From: Oscillospiraceae bacterium
Lineage (GTDB): Bacteria; Bacillota; Clostridia; Oscillospirales; Acutalibacteraceae
Assembly (NCBI GenBank): GCA_009779995.1
Contig: WRDW01000001.1
Span: 1-64,000, forward strand
Length of the DNA: 64,000 bases
Direction: 5' to 3'
In this document: positions 6,828 through 16,026 of the stretch, piece by piece
How positions within the stretch are numbered: position 1 is the stretch's first letter
How the letters are laid out: every line of letters starts with the position of its first letter
The notes under the pieces: model-generated
What the model was told of the DNA's origin: nothing
What the model saw: only the letters and a program-made list of their open reading frames with translations
Databases searched by the model: none
Program-made: the position numbers and the translations under genes

Positions 6828-8858
6828 CTACTCCTTCTCCTCCGCCTCCCTGCGCTTGGCGGCCTCCTCTATCACCTTCTGCTGCACCATGGCCGGGGCG
6901 TCCTCGTAGCGGGCGAACTCCACGCTGAAATACCCGCGCCCGGCGGTGACGCTGCGCAGCGCCGTGGCGAAGTCGCCCATCTCGGCCAGGGGGACCTCGG
7001 CCTCGATCTGCTGCATCTGGGGCTCCTCCGCGGCGCCCATGCCCATCACGCGGCCGCGCCGCTTGGTGATGTCGCCCATGATGTCGCCCATGTTGTCGGT
7101 GGGAATCACGGCCACAAGGGTGCCTATGGGCTCCAGGATGGTGGGCGCGGCCTCGGGCATGGTGTTGCGGAAGCACACGTGCGCCGCCGCCTTGAAGGCG
7201 ATCTCGGAGCTATCCACCGAGTGGTAGGAGCCGAAGTAGAGCACGGCCTTCAGGCCCACCATGGGGTAGCCCGCCAAAAAGCCCTTGGCGACGCACTCGC
7301 GCAGGCCCTTTTCCACGGCGGGGAAATACTGCTTGGGCACCGTGCCGCCCACGACCTCCTCGTCGAAAATAAAATCTTCCTCGCAGGGCTCGAAGCGGAT
7401 GTAGACGTCGCCGTACTGGCCGCTGCCGCCGGACTGCTTCTTGTGCTTGCCCTGCTTCTCCACCTTTTTGCGTATGGTCTCCCGGTAGGCAACGCGCGGA
7501 ACCGCTAGATCAATCTCCACGCCGAACTTGGTTTTCAGCTTGGAGGCCACCACGTCCAGGTGCTGGTCGCCCAGGCCCGAGATCACCTGCTCGTGGGTCT
7601 CCCGGTTGTTTTCGAAGCGCAGGGAGGGGTCCTCCTCAATGAGGCGGGCCATGCCTGAAGACACTTTTTCTTCCTCGCCCTTCTTGCGCACCTTGGCCGC
7701 CATGCTGAGGCACGCGGCGGGGAAGGCGATGCCCGCCAGACTTTGCGGGTTCTTCGCGTTGGAGAGTGTGTCGCCGGTTTTGAAGGAGCTCAGCTTCGTG
7801 ATGACGCCTATGTCCCCGGCGGTGATGGCCGGCACGTCCTCCTGCTTTGCGCCCTTCACGGCGATGACTTTGCCCATGCGCTCGCTCTCCCCCGTGCGGG
7901 CGTTGTAGGCGGGCTCGCCCGCCGTCACCGCGCCGGTGACCACCTTGAAGAAGCTCATCTTGCCCACGAAGGGGTCGGCGATGGTCTTGAAGCAGATGGC
8001 GTTCACGCCGCTGTCTTCAATACCCTCGTTCGACGGCGCGGGCGCGAGCGCGCTTAAGTCCCTCAGGAGCAGATCGACGCCCTCGGTGTTCTGGCCCGAG
8101 CAGGCGTACACCGGGTAGATGCTCCCCGCCGCGACGCCTGCGGTCAGGCCCGCCGTGAGCTCCTCGGGCGTGAAGTCCTCGCCCTCGAAGTATTTCTCCA
8201 TCAGGTCGTCGTCCGCCGAGGCGACGGTCTCTTTGAAAACCTCGCGCAGCTCCTCGATCTGGTCGCTCTCGGGGAAGGGAATCTCCACGGGCTTGCCCTT
8301 CTCGTATTTATAGGCCACGCCGGAGAGGAAGTCGGCGTAGCCGGTCACAACGTCGCCGTCCATCACGGGCACAACCACGGGGCAGGCTTTCGTCTCGTGC
8401 CGGGCGCGTATCTCGGAAAAGGACTTGAAGAAGTCGTGGTGCTCCATATCGCACTTGGTCACGGCGAAAAACACGGCGCAATCTCTCGCGGCGGCAGCCT
8501 TGAAGGCCTTTTCGGTGCTCACGCCGTAGTCGTCGCCCGCGGCCTCCACGATGAGCACGCTCTCGCTGGCGCGCACGGCCTGGGCCACCTCGCCCGCAAA
8601 GTCGAACATCCCGGGGCTGTCGAGCAAATTGACCTTGCTGCCGCCCCACTCCAGCGGGGCCACCGCCAGTGAGATCGAGGCCAGGCGCCGCTTCTCCTCG
8701 GGGTCGTAGTCCATCACGGTGTTGCCGTCCCCCACGCGGCCGAGCCGCTCGCTGGCATTCGCGATATAGAGCATCGCCTCGGCCAGAGTGGTTTTGCCGC
8801 GCCCGCCGTGCCCGGCCAGCGCTATGTTGCGGATATTATCCATGGGATAGGATTTCAA
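6828..8858 (-). CDS. Elongation factor G-like translational GTPase (FusA2-like)
   Basis: 676 aa, slightly shorter than canonical EF-G. The GTPase domain shows P-loop GHGGRGKT (residues 17-24), switch II DSPGMFDF and TKCD as the G4 motif, where EF-G has NKxD. Domains II to V follow, with the EF-G-like segment GSGQYGDVYIRFEP near 465 and a C-terminal RGRVMGM-type strand. The TTG at 8858 is chosen because it gives the family start (MKSYP...NIRNIALAGHGG) and has GGAGG nine bases upstream. The family is a second EF-G homologue whose role is unclear. It may act in ribosome recycling or rescue rather than elongation. It stands alone, with no rpsL/tuf neighbours. Confidence 0.85.
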   Translation of the reverse strand: MKSYPMDNIRNIALAGHGGRGKTTLAEAMLYIANASERLGRVGDGNTVMDYDPEEKRRLASISLAVAPLEWGGSKVNLLDSPGMFDFAGEVAQAVRASESVLIVEAAGDDYGVSTEKAFKAAAARDCAVFFAVTKCDMEHHDFFKSFSEIRARHETKACPVVVPVMDGDVVTGYADFLSGVAYKYEKGKPVEIPFPESDQIEELREVFKETVASADDDLMEKYFEGEDFTPEELTAGLTAGVAAGSIYPVYACSGQNTEGVDLLLRDLSALAPAPSNEGIEDSGVNAICFKTIADPFVGKMSFFKVVTGAVTAGEPAYNARTGESERMGKVIAVKGAKQEDVPAITAGDIGVITKLSSFKTGDTLSNAKNPQSLAGIAFPAACLSMAAKVRKKGEEEKVSSGMARLIEEDPSLRFENNRETHEQVISGLGDQHLDVVASKLKTKFGVEIDLAVPRVAYRETIRKKVEKQGKHKKQSGGSGQYGDVYIRFEPCEEDFIFDEEVVGGTVPKQYFPAVEKGLRECVAKGFLAGYPMVGLKAVLYFGSYHSVDSSEIAFKAAAHVCFRNTMPEAAPTILEPIGTLVAVIPTDNMGDIMGDITKRRGRVMGMGAAEEPQMQQIEAEVPLAEMGDFATALRSVTAGRGYFSVEFARYEDAPAMVQQKVIEEAAKRREAEEKE

Positions 8859-8978
8859 GACACATGTCCTCCAAAGCTTAGATTTTGATCGTCAACCTTT
8901 ATTTTATCATATAACAACGGGGAATGCAAGGCCTTCACGCATGGAAATCACTCCCCAGGAAAAAAATTTCCAAAGCGC

Positions 8979-9007
8979 TTGATTTTGGTGAGGATTTTTG
9001 GTATAAT
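8979..9007 (+). promoter_or_regulatory. Promoter of the small membrane-anchored protein
   Basis: TTGATT (8979-8984), a 17-bp spacer and TATAAT (9002-9007), 62 bases before the start codon of the next gene. Confidence 0.75.
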
Positions 9008-9069
9008 AGAACGACTAAGGGATGAAGCAGCAAAACAAACCCCAAATACAAAACAAGGAGGACTTCACA

Positions 9070-9399
9070 ATGACGACGCGCAAGGTTCTCGCCGTGCTGC
9101 TGTGTGTGTGCGCGGTGATTTCCGTCATGGCCATCGTGGCCCGTTCCTACGAGCTCCCCCAGGCCGTGGTCTCGTTCGACATCTCGGCGCTGCCCACCAC
9201 AACCGCGCCCCCCACCACCACCAAATCCAACGCGCAGCAGATCCTCGACGGCTGGGAGTGGTTCAAGCCCTACTTCGACGCGATCTACAAGTTCGTGTTC
9301 CAGGGCCTCTCGAAGTTCCTGGTGGTCGCCTTCGATCTGCTGCTGGCCATCGTGGGCCTCAACCTCTGGGACGGCGGCCTGTTCACCTGGCTGCGGTAA
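9070..9399 (+). CDS. Small N-terminally anchored protein of unknown function (109 aa)
   Basis: The ATG at 9070 follows AAGGAGG. Residues 5-23 form a hydrophobic segment (VLAVLLCVCAVISVMAIVA), either a signal peptide or an anchor. A Thr/Pro-rich linker (TTTAPPTTTKS) follows, and residues 70-103 are a second hydrophobic, amphipathic region (FLVVAFDLLLAIVGLNLW). It has its own promoter and a strong terminator, so it is a single-gene unit. The C-terminal helix resembles the 58-aa protein at 14985-15161 in character. No family was recognised; a membrane-surface peptide or assembly protein is conceivable. Confidence 0.75.
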   Translation: MTTRKVLAVLLCVCAVISVMAIVARSYELPQAVVSFDISALPTTTAPPTTTKSNAQQILDGWEWFKPYFDAIYKFVFQGLSKFLVVAFDLLLAIVGLNLWDGGLFTWLR

Positions 9400-9419
9400 C
9401 GCGCTGAAAGGCAAACAAG

Positions 9420-9460
9420 AACCCGGTGCGGCAATCACGCCGCGCCGGGTTTTGCTTTTT
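9420..9460 (+). terminator. Intrinsic terminator after the 109-aa gene
   Basis: ACCCGG...CGGC pairs with GCCG...CCGGGT (9421-9450), followed by TTTGCTTTTT. It separates this gene from the convergent hydA stop at 9466. Confidence 0.8.
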
Positions 9461-9465
9461 AGATT

Positions 9466-11244
9466 CTACCGCAGCTCGTTGAATTCCCCGCGCGGCACAT
9501 AGTGCGTGTGCAGCAGCTCGTGGGACTTGTGGCCGTTGGCCTGGCCCAGGAAGTCCTCGTATAGCTTGGTGATGAAGGGGTTCTCGTGGGATTTGCGCAG
9601 GGTTTTCTGCTCGTCCTCGGTGTAGAGCCCCCGCTGGCGCTTGACCCGCACGTCGGGGTCCTGCGAGCGCGGCTGGCCGCCCCCGGTGATGCAGCCGCCG
9701 GGGCAGCCCATCACCTCGATGAAGTGGTAGGGCGATTCGCCCTTGGCCACCTGCTCCATGAGCTTGCGCGCGCCGGCCAGGCCGCTGGTGACGGCGACTT
9801 TAACCTCAACGCCGTTCAGGAAGGCGTAGCCCGGCAGGGGATCGGTGATGGTAAGCGCGGCCTCCTTCACCTGGTCCAGGCCCACGATGGGCGTCACATG
9901 CAGGTTCTCGAAGGGCAGCTCCCGCCCGGTGACCAGCTCGTACACCGTGCGCAGCGCCGCCTCCATCACCCCGCCCGTGAGCCCGAAGATGTCCGCCGCC
10001 CCGGTGGAGAGCCCCAGGGGGTTGTCGAAGTCCTCGTCCGGCAGGGCGTTGAAGTCGATGCCCGCGGTCTTGATCATCTCGGCCAGCTCCCGCGTGGTGA
10101 GCACGGCGTCCACGTTCATGTTGCCGTCATTTTGCATTTCATTGCGTGAGATCTCGAATTTCTTCGCCGTGCAGGGCATCACGGAGACCACATACATATC
10201 CTCCGGCTTGACGCGGATGCTGTCGGCGTAGAAGCTCTTCGCCAGCGCGCCGAGCATGGTGTGGGGGGATTTGCAAGTGGAGAGGTGATCGAGTTGCTCC
10301 GGGTAGGCGTGCTCCACGAATTTGATCCAGCCCGGTGAACAGCTGGTGATCATGGGCAGCGTCGCCTCGCCGCCGGTGAGGGCGGCCTTTACACGGCCGA
10401 GCAGCTCCGTGCCCTCCTCTATGATGGTCAGGTCGGCGGTGAAGTTGGTGTCGAAGATGTCGTCGAAGCCCAGGCGCCGCAGGGCGGCGGCCAGCTTGCC
10501 GGTGACGCGCGCGCCGGGCTCCAGGCCGAACGCCTCGCCTATGGCCACACGCACCGCCGGGGCGACCTGCACCACGGTACGTTTTGACGGGGCGTCGATG
10601 GCCTTCCACACTTCAGCTGTGGCATCGGTTTCTTTCAGGGCACCCACGGGACATACAACAGTGCACTGCCCGCAGTAGGCGCAGTTGACCTCGCCGATGG
10701 GCAGCTCCATGGCGGGGGAGATCTCGGTGTCGAAGCCCCGGTTCTGCGCGCCGAGCACGCAGGCCTGCTGGATGTTCCCGCAGGCGGTGACGCAGCGGCG
10801 GCATAGGATGCACTTGGACATGTCCCGCGTAATCGCTACGGAGCTGTCGACGTGGTATTCGGAGCGCTTGCCGGGGAAGCGGGAAGTCTCCACGCCCAGC
10901 TGCCTGCCCAGGGCCTGGAACTCGCAGTTCTGGTTGCGCTTGCAGCTCAGGCAGTCCATGGAGTGGTCGCTGAGCATCAGCTCAAAGAGCACCTTTCTGT
11001 ACTCGCGCAGCTTCTGTGTATTGGTGAGGACCGCCATGCCCTCGCGCACCGGGGTCAGGCAGGCCGCCATGGGCACGCGCGAGCCCTCCACCTCCACCAT
11101 GCAGATGCGGCACGCCCCCACGGCGTGGATGCCCCGCAGATAGCACAGGCTGGGGATGGTGATGTGGTTTTGCCGGGCCGCCTCCAAAATGTTGACGCCC
11201 TCATCGGCCTGGCAGGCCTGGCCGTTGATCGTAAGATTAATCAA
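9466..11244 (-). CDS. hydA: [FeFe] hydrogenase catalytic subunit
   Basis: 592 aa. The N-terminus is a [2Fe-2S] ferredoxin-like domain (CYLRGIHAVGACRICMVEVEG in part, residues 34-60), then the His-ligated cluster HSMDCLSCKRNQNC (94-107) and two [4Fe-4S] clusters (CILCRRCVTAC, 145-155; CAYCGQCTVVCP, 188-199). The H-cluster motifs are all present: TSCSPGW, MPCTAKKFE and EVMGCPGGCITGGGQP. It oxidises or produces hydrogen and passes electrons to its partner subunits. The TTG start at 11244 has GAGGAGG upstream and lies five bases past the hydB stop. Order hydC-hydB-hydA and the multi-cluster form fit a cytoplasmic trimeric, probably electron-bifurcating, hydrogenase. Confidence 0.95.
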   Translation of the reverse strand: MINLTINGQACQADEGVNILEAARQNHITIPSLCYLRGIHAVGACRICMVEVEGSRVPMAACLTPVREGMAVLTNTQKLREYRKVLFELMLSDHSMDCLSCKRNQNCEFQALGRQLGVETSRFPGKRSEYHVDSSVAITRDMSKCILCRRCVTACGNIQQACVLGAQNRGFDTEISPAMELPIGEVNCAYCGQCTVVCPVGALKETDATAEVWKAIDAPSKRTVVQVAPAVRVAIGEAFGLEPGARVTGKLAAALRRLGFDDIFDTNFTADLTIIEEGTELLGRVKAALTGGEATLPMITSCSPGWIKFVEHAYPEQLDHLSTCKSPHTMLGALAKSFYADSIRVKPEDMYVVSVMPCTAKKFEISRNEMQNDGNMNVDAVLTTRELAEMIKTAGIDFNALPDEDFDNPLGLSTGAADIFGLTGGVMEAALRTVYELVTGRELPFENLHVTPIVGLDQVKEAALTITDPLPGYAFLNGVEVKVAVTSGLAGARKLMEQVAKGESPYHFIEVMGCPGGCITGGGQPRSQDPDVRVKRQRGLYTEDEQKTLRKSHENPFITKLYEDFLGQANGHKSHELLHTHYVPRGEFNELR

Positions 11245-11248
11245 GTTC

Positions 11249-14200
11249 TTACCTCCTCTCGCAGTGCAGGCAGCGCATGGATTCGGCGATGGCGGTGAGC
11301 TTGTGATAGCCCGGGGCCACCTCGTCGAAGCAGCATTTGCGTTTCTCGGGGCTCATCAGTTCCATGGGGTAGCGCGGCAGCTCCACGATCTCGTCCTCGT
11401 CGCCCTTGAAGTTGATCCCTATCTCCGCGCCCCTGTTCAGTATGCCCGCGCCGCCGAGATATTTGTCTATGGCCGCCGCGGCCTTTTTGCCGTCGGCGAT
11501 GGCCTGGATGGCGGTGTCGGGCCCGCGCACCACGTCGCCCCCGGCGAACACGCCGTCCATGCTGGCGGCCATGCTGTCCCGGTCGAACACGAGGGTGTCC
11601 CAGCGCGTGCGCTCGACGCCCTCGGCGAAGGCCAGGTCGGCCTTCTGGCTGATGGCGGGGATGACCATGTCGCATTCGATGACGAAGGGCGGTTTGCCCG
11701 AGGCGACGGCCTTGCGGCGGCCGTCCGGCCCGAAGGTTCCAAGCGCCATGGCCTCGCACTCGATGCCGACGACATTGCCCTCGTCATCGCCCAGGAAGCG
11801 AACGGGCGAGGCCAGCTCCGCCAGCTCTATGCCCTCCTCCAGGGCCTCGTGGATCTCCATCTCGTTGGCGGGCATGGCGTCCCTGGTACGGCGATAGAGT
11901 ATTGTTACTTTCTCAGCCCCCAGGCGCAGGGCCGTGCGCGCGCTGTCGATGGCGGTGTTGCCGCCGCCGATGACGACCACGTTGCTGCCCGCCTGGACAG
12001 CCTCGCCCAGATTCACTTTCTTCAGGAAGTCCAGGCCGGGGATGACCCCACGCAGCTCCTCGCCGGGGAGGCCCGCCTTCAGCGCGGCCTGCGCCCCCGC
12101 CGAGACGAACACGGCGTCGCTGCTCTCGCGCAGCTCGGCGAATGCCGCCGCGCAGATTCCGGTGTTCAGGTGAATGTTGACGCCCTCGTCCTCGAAGAGC
12201 TTGACCTCGGCGGCCACCACGTCCTTCGGCAAACGGTATTCCGGGATTCCGTAAGCCAGCACGCCGCCGGCGATGCCCTGGGCCTCATAGACGTCGACCT
12301 CATAGCCCAGGCGCACGAGATAGTGCGCGCAGGTGAGGCCCGCCGGACCCGCGCCTATAATGGAAACTTTTTTCCCATTGCTGGGCAGGGCGTCGGCGGC
12401 AAAGGCCGCCTGATCTGTCTTATGCGCGTAGTCCGCCGCGAAGCGCTTCAGGTCGCAGATGGCGATGGCCTCGTCCGTCATGGCCCGGCGGCACTTGCTC
12501 TCGCAGGGGCGGGTGCAGATGCGCCCGCAGACCGACGGGAAGGGATTTTCCTGGCGGATGAGGTTGTAGGCGTCCACGAAGCGGCCCTCGGCGATGAGCG
12601 CAGTGTAGCCGGGCACGTTCACGCCCGCCGGGCAGGCGTTCTGGCAGGGGGAGAGTAACAGCGCGCTGCACACGCCCGCGCGGCACTTTCCGTATTTGAT
12701 GTGCTCCTCAAATTCCTCGCGGAAGTTCTTGATGGTGCTCACCACGGGGTTGGCTGCGGTCTGCCCCAGGCCGCAGATGGCGGTCTCGCTGATGGCCTCG
12801 CCCAGCAGCAGCAGCTTTTCGATGTCGCCCTCCTGCCCCTTGCCCTCGGTGATATTGGTCAAAATTTCCAGCATACGCTTGGTGCCCACGCGGCAGGGCA
12901 CGCACTGCCCGCAGGATTCCTCCTGGATGAACTCCATGTAGAAGCGGGCGGTGTCCACCATGCAGGTGTCCTCGTTCATCACGATGAGGCCGCCCGAACC
13001 CATGATGGTGCCGAGCTCCTTCAGCGCGGCGTACTCCGTGGGGACGTTGAGGTTGGCCGGGGTGATGCAGCCGCCGGAGGGGCCGCCGGTCTGGGCGGAC
13101 TTGTACTTCTTCCCGTCCGGGATGCCGCCGCCTATGTCGAAGATGATGTCGCCCAGCGGCATCCCCATGGGGATTTCCACGAGCCCTGAATTGTTGATGT
13201 CGCCGGTGAGGGCGAAGACCTTCGTGCCGGGGCTCTCCGCCGTGCCGTACTGCCGGAACCAGTCCGCGCCGTTGAGAATAATCGGCGGCACGTTGGCGAA
13301 GGTCTCCACGTTGTTGATGATGGAGGGCTTGCCGAATAGGCCCTTCTGGAAGGGGAAGGGCGGCTTCTGCCGCGGCTCGCCGCGCTGGCCCTCCACGGAG
13401 GCCATGAGGGCCGTCTCCTCGCCGCACACGAAGGCCCCCGCGCCTATGCGTATCTCCATCTCGAAATCGAAGCCGGAGCCGAAGATGTTCTTTCCCAGCA
13501 GGCCCTCCTCGCGGGCCTGTGCCATGGCAGCCTCCAGGCGGCGGATGGCGATGGGGTACTCCGCCCGGATGTACACCACGCCCTTGTCCGCCCCGATGGC
13601 GAAGCCGCCCAGCAGCATCCCCTCGATGACGCTGTGCGGGTCGCCCTCAAAGACCGAACGATCCATGAAAGCGCCGGGGTCGCCCTCGTCGGCGTTGCAG
13701 ATGATGTACTTCTGGCCCTCGGGGGCGTTATAGCCGGCCTCCCACTTCACGCCCGTGGGGAAGCCGCCGCCGCCGCGCCCGCGCAGGCCGGATGCCTTCA
13801 ATGTCTCGATGACGGCCTTGCGGTCGTTTTTCACGAGGGTTTGCGCCAGGGCCAGGTAGCCGTCGTTGGCGATGTAGCTGGCGATGGTGTTCACGTCGAT
13901 CAGCCCGCAGTTGCGCAGGGCGATGCGCACCTGGTCCTTGAAGAAGCTCACCTCATGGATGTCGCTGATGCGTTTGCGCTGCACGTAGTCGTAGAAGGTG
14001 TACGCCTCCACCGGCTGCCCGCAGACGAAGTGCTTTTCGACCACGTCGCGCATTTTCTCCGGATCCATCTCGGTGTAGTAGGTCTCGTCCGGCAGGATAT
14101 AGACCACCGGCCCTACGGCGCAGGTTCCCATGCAGCCGCGCTCGATGACCGAGATTTTGTCTGTGAGCCCGCGCTGCGCCAGCTCATCCACGAGGGCGTC

Positions 14201-14329
14201 GCGCACGGCCTGGCAGTTGGCGGAGACGCAGCCCGTGCCGTAGCAGATCAGGGCCAGGTGCTCGTAGGCCCCCAGCTTGGCGAGGTATTCCTGTTTGATT
14301 TTTTGCAGGTCGGCAATGGAAGCGATCAT
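11249..14329 (-). CDS. hydB: Hydrogenase flavin subunit HydB (NuoF-like) fused to a GltD-type NAD(P) oxidoreductase module
   Basis: 1026 aa, about 400 longer than ordinary HydB. Residues 1-105 are a thioredoxin-like [2Fe-2S] domain (CYGTGCVSANC; RGCMGTC). Residues 120-545 are the NuoF-type FMN/NADH core (GLRGRGGGGFPTGVKW at 181; GAGAFVCGEETAL at 296; cluster ESCGQCVPCR at 471). Where HydB normally ends in a 2[4Fe-4S] ferredoxin, residues 555-1026 are instead a glutamate-synthase small-subunit-like module, with its own cluster cysteines (CQNACPAGV; CGRICTRPCESKC), a FAD fold (GAGPAG at 659) and an NAD(P) fold (GGGNTAID). This is reminiscent of bifurcating transhydrogenase or hydrogenase assemblies. 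The extra flavin may allow NADPH as well as NADH to be used (inference). It overlaps hydC by ATGA. Confidence 0.92.
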   Translation of the reverse strand: MIASIADLQKIKQEYLAKLGAYEHLALICYGTGCVSANCQAVRDALVDELAQRGLTDKISVIERGCMGTCAVGPVVYILPDETYYTEMDPEKMRDVVEKHFVCGQPVEAYTFYDYVQRKRISDIHEVSFFKDQVRIALRNCGLIDVNTIASYIANDGYLALAQTLVKNDRKAVIETLKASGLRGRGGGGFPTGVKWEAGYNAPEGQKYIICNADEGDPGAFMDRSVFEGDPHSVIEGMLLGGFAIGADKGVVYIRAEYPIAIRRLEAAMAQAREEGLLGKNIFGSGFDFEMEIRIGAGAFVCGEETALMASVEGQRGEPRQKPPFPFQKGLFGKPSIINNVETFANVPPIILNGADWFRQYGTAESPGTKVFALTGDINNSGLVEIPMGMPLGDIIFDIGGGIPDGKKYKSAQTGGPSGGCITPANLNVPTEYAALKELGTIMGSGGLIVMNEDTCMVDTARFYMEFIQEESCGQCVPCRVGTKRMLEILTNITEGKGQEGDIEKLLLLGEAISETAICGLGQTAANPVVSTIKNFREEFEEHIKYGKCRAGVCSALLLSPCQNACPAGVNVPGYTALIAEGRFVDAYNLIRQENPFPSVCGRICTRPCESKCRRAMTDEAIAICDLKRFAADYAHKTDQAAFAADALPSNGKKVSIIGAGPAGLTCAHYLVRLGYEVDVYEAQGIAGGVLAYGIPEYRLPKDVVAAEVKLFEDEGVNIHLNTGICAAAFAELRESSDAVFVSAGAQAALKAGLPGEELRGVIPGLDFLKKVNLGEAVQAGSNVVVIGGGNTAIDSARTALRLGAEKVTILYRRTRDAMPANEMEIHEALEEGIELAELASPVRFLGDDEGNVVGIECEAMALGTFGPDGRRKAVASGKPPFVIECDMVIPAISQKADLAFAEGVERTRWDTLVFDRDSMAASMDGVFAGGDVVRGPDTAIQAIADGKKAAAAIDKYLGGAGILNRGAEIGINFKGDEDEIVELPRYPMELMSPEKRKCCFDEVAPGYHKLTAIAESMRCLHCERR

Positions 14330-14865
14330 GCGGCCGCACCTCCTTCCGCAAGCTTAAACTCGCCCAAAATCGCGTCGAGCTTGTTGACGTTCACCTGCTT
14401 ATACACGGTGTCGTCGATCATCATGGCGGGGGCCAGCCCGCACGCGCCTATGCAGCGCGCCACCTCCAGGGTGAACAGGCCGTCGCCCGTGGTCTGGTTC
14501 AGGTCAATGCCCAGCTTCTCCCGCAGGGCCTCCACCACGCGCTTGCCGCCGCGCACGTAGCAGGCTGTGCCGAGGCAGACCCGTATGGTATGCTCGCCCC
14601 GGGGCTCCGTGGAGAAGAACGAGTAGAAGCTCACCACGCCCGAGACCTCCGCTAAGGGGATTCTCATGCCCTTCGAGATGAACTTTTGCAGCTCCAGGGG
14701 CAGGTGGCCGTAGATGCCCTGCGCCAGGTGCAGCACCTGGATGAGGCTGCCCTCCTTGTCCCTGTAGAGATCCATCACGTTGGCGATCTGCGCGTAGGCC
14801 CGCTCCTCATCCGTGCCGCACGCGCAAAGCGCGCCCTGCGCGCTTGACTGAACTTGAACGCTCAA
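14326..14865 (-). CDS. hydC: Hydrogenase subunit HydC (NuoE-like [2Fe-2S])
   Basis: 179 aa from a TTG at 14865 with GGAGGG six bases upstream. It is the thioredoxin-like [2Fe-2S] subunit that links NAD-side electron transfer in HydABC and complex I. Cluster ligands lie in CLGTACYVRGG and CIGACGLAP. The preceding helical region is typical (IQVLHLAQGIYGHLP). Its stop overlaps the hydB start as ATGA, so the two are translationally coupled. Together with hydB and hydA it forms one operon read leftwards. Confidence 0.93.
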   Translation of the reverse strand: MSVQVQSSAQGALCACGTDEERAYAQIANVMDLYRDKEGSLIQVLHLAQGIYGHLPLELQKFISKGMRIPLAEVSGVVSFYSFFSTEPRGEHTIRVCLGTACYVRGGKRVVEALREKLGIDLNQTTGDGLFTLEVARCIGACGLAPAMMIDDTVYKQVNVNKLDAILGEFKLAEGGAAA

Positions 14866-14984
14866 TTGCGTCCCTCCTTCCCAAAATAGACATATCACAG
14901 GCCGGGCGCACCGATGCCGGCCAACTGCGCTATTTGCTTTTGCTGTTTCTCCTCACAGGCCGCGCGCGGCCATTCACAAGCCCC

Positions 14985-15161
14985 TTAAGCAACGAGCCCC
15001 CCCAGCAGTTGAATCAGGTTGCCGAACGCCTGCCCTATGGCGACGAACATCTTCAAAAAGCCGGATACGAAGGTGATGATCAGCTCCGTGGTGGCGGCGG
15101 GGATGCTGTTCAGGTCCATAATGTCCTTGACAATCTGCATGATGGCGTCCACTACGTCCAT
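14985..15161 (-). CDS. Small hydrophobic protein upstream of the hyd operon (58 aa)
   Basis: The ATG at 15161 follows a textbook ribosome site (GGAGGTATCCC) and the frame runs 58 codons to a TAA at 14985. The product alternates acidic N-terminal helix residues (MDVVDAIMQIVKDIMDLN) with a long hydrophobic, Gly-containing stretch (ELIITFVSGFLKMFVAIG) and a GGLVA end. No family was recognised. It is read in the same direction as hydC, 120 bases ahead, and might share its transcript. It resembles small membrane-active or holin-like peptides in composition only. Confidence 0.6.
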   Translation of the reverse strand: MDVVDAIMQIVKDIMDLNSIPAATTELIITFVSGFLKMFVAIGQAFGNLIQLLGGLVA

Positions 15162-15204
15162 GGGATACCTCCTGTTTTTTTATTGCGTGTATTATAATAA
15201 CATA

Positions 15205-15900
15205 TTATGATCGGAGTGTCAAGCGGGAAATCCCAAACCGATGCGGGCACAGCGCGCGGCAGCGGTAACATTGGATTTCCAGTTTTTTGTTTATGATTTT
15301 GAAAAATTTGGCGCATTCTATCCGCCCGAACGCGGCGGGGTCGTCCAGCGCGCCGCAGGGGCAGGCCTTGACGCAGATGCCGCAGTTCTCACAGGGATTC
15401 ATTTGCAGCTTCTCGTCGGGCGCGAGCGCCGCGTCGGTCAAAACGGCGCTGAGCCACAGCAGGTTTCCGTGCGCGGGGCTCGTGAGCAGGCAGTTGCGGG
15501 TGATCACCCCGAGCCCGGCCAGTTCCGCCGCGTGCTTGAGCGAAATGTGGCCCCACAATTTCCCGTCGATCGTCTTGCCCCCGGAGGCGCTGACCGCCTT
15601 GGCCCTGTGCCCATCCGCCTTGATTCTTTTTTCCAGGTCCTTCGCGATGGCGGTCATCCTGGTGAGCATGGCGTTGCGCAGCTCGGTATATGCGGGCGCG
15701 TCCATGTTGAGGGCCTCCGGCGGGAACGGGACCCCCAGGACGATCACGGACATGCAGCCCTCCAGCGCGTCGCCGGGCCGAAATCCCGCCGGCGCGCGCG
15801 TAAAATCCCCGGCGGCGGCAATCCCGACGGCAACCGCGCCCGCCTGCCTCCCGTATTCCTTCGCCAGCTCGCCGGTCAAGCCGATTTTTTGTTTGGGCAT
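15205..15900 (-). CDS. 4Fe-4S double-cluster reductase-like protein (QueG-related)
   Basis: 231 aa from an ATG at 15900 with AAAGGAG upstream. The C-terminal half carries two cysteine clusters: NPCENCGICVKACPCGAL, and IQCYRCRALCP close to the end. The N-terminal part is like the corrinoid-binding region of epoxyqueuosine reductases (GVPFPPEALNMDAPAY; GLGVITRNCLLTSPAHG). It is shorter than QueG (about 310-380 aa) and lacks the HEAT-like tail, so it belongs to the uncharacterised QueG-like redox proteins. A second, distinct relative is encoded at 37817-38506. It is divergent from the Gfo/Idh gene. Confidence 0.75.
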   Translation of the reverse strand: MPKQKIGLTGELAKEYGRQAGAVAVGIAAAGDFTRAPAGFRPGDALEGCMSVIVLGVPFPPEALNMDAPAYTELRNAMLTRMTAIAKDLEKRIKADGHRAKAVSASGGKTIDGKLWGHISLKHAAELAGLGVITRNCLLTSPAHGNLLWLSAVLTDAALAPDEKLQMNPCENCGICVKACPCGALDDPAAFGRIECAKFFKIINKKLEIQCYRCRALCPHRFGISRLTLRS

Positions 15901-15967
15901 GGGGCTTCTCCTTTGTTTCATCCATGCTATTATAACGCATCCCAAACGGGAATGCAAGCCCCCGCAC

Positions 15968-15996
15968 TTGACATTGCCCGCGCGATCTGGTAAGCT
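15968..15996 (+). promoter_or_regulatory. Promoter of the Gfo/Idh/MocA gene
   Basis: TTGACA (15968-15973), a 17-bp spacer and TAAGCT (15991-15996), 30 bases before the ATG at 16027. Confidence 0.65.
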
Positions 15997-16026
15997 AAAC
16001 GCATCAAACCTGTGAGGTACAACCCC

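Noticed and set aside
11156..12658. A 500-codon plus-strand frame opposite hydA/hydB
   Set aside because: It is the antisense shadow of strongly supported hydrogenase genes and matches no family.
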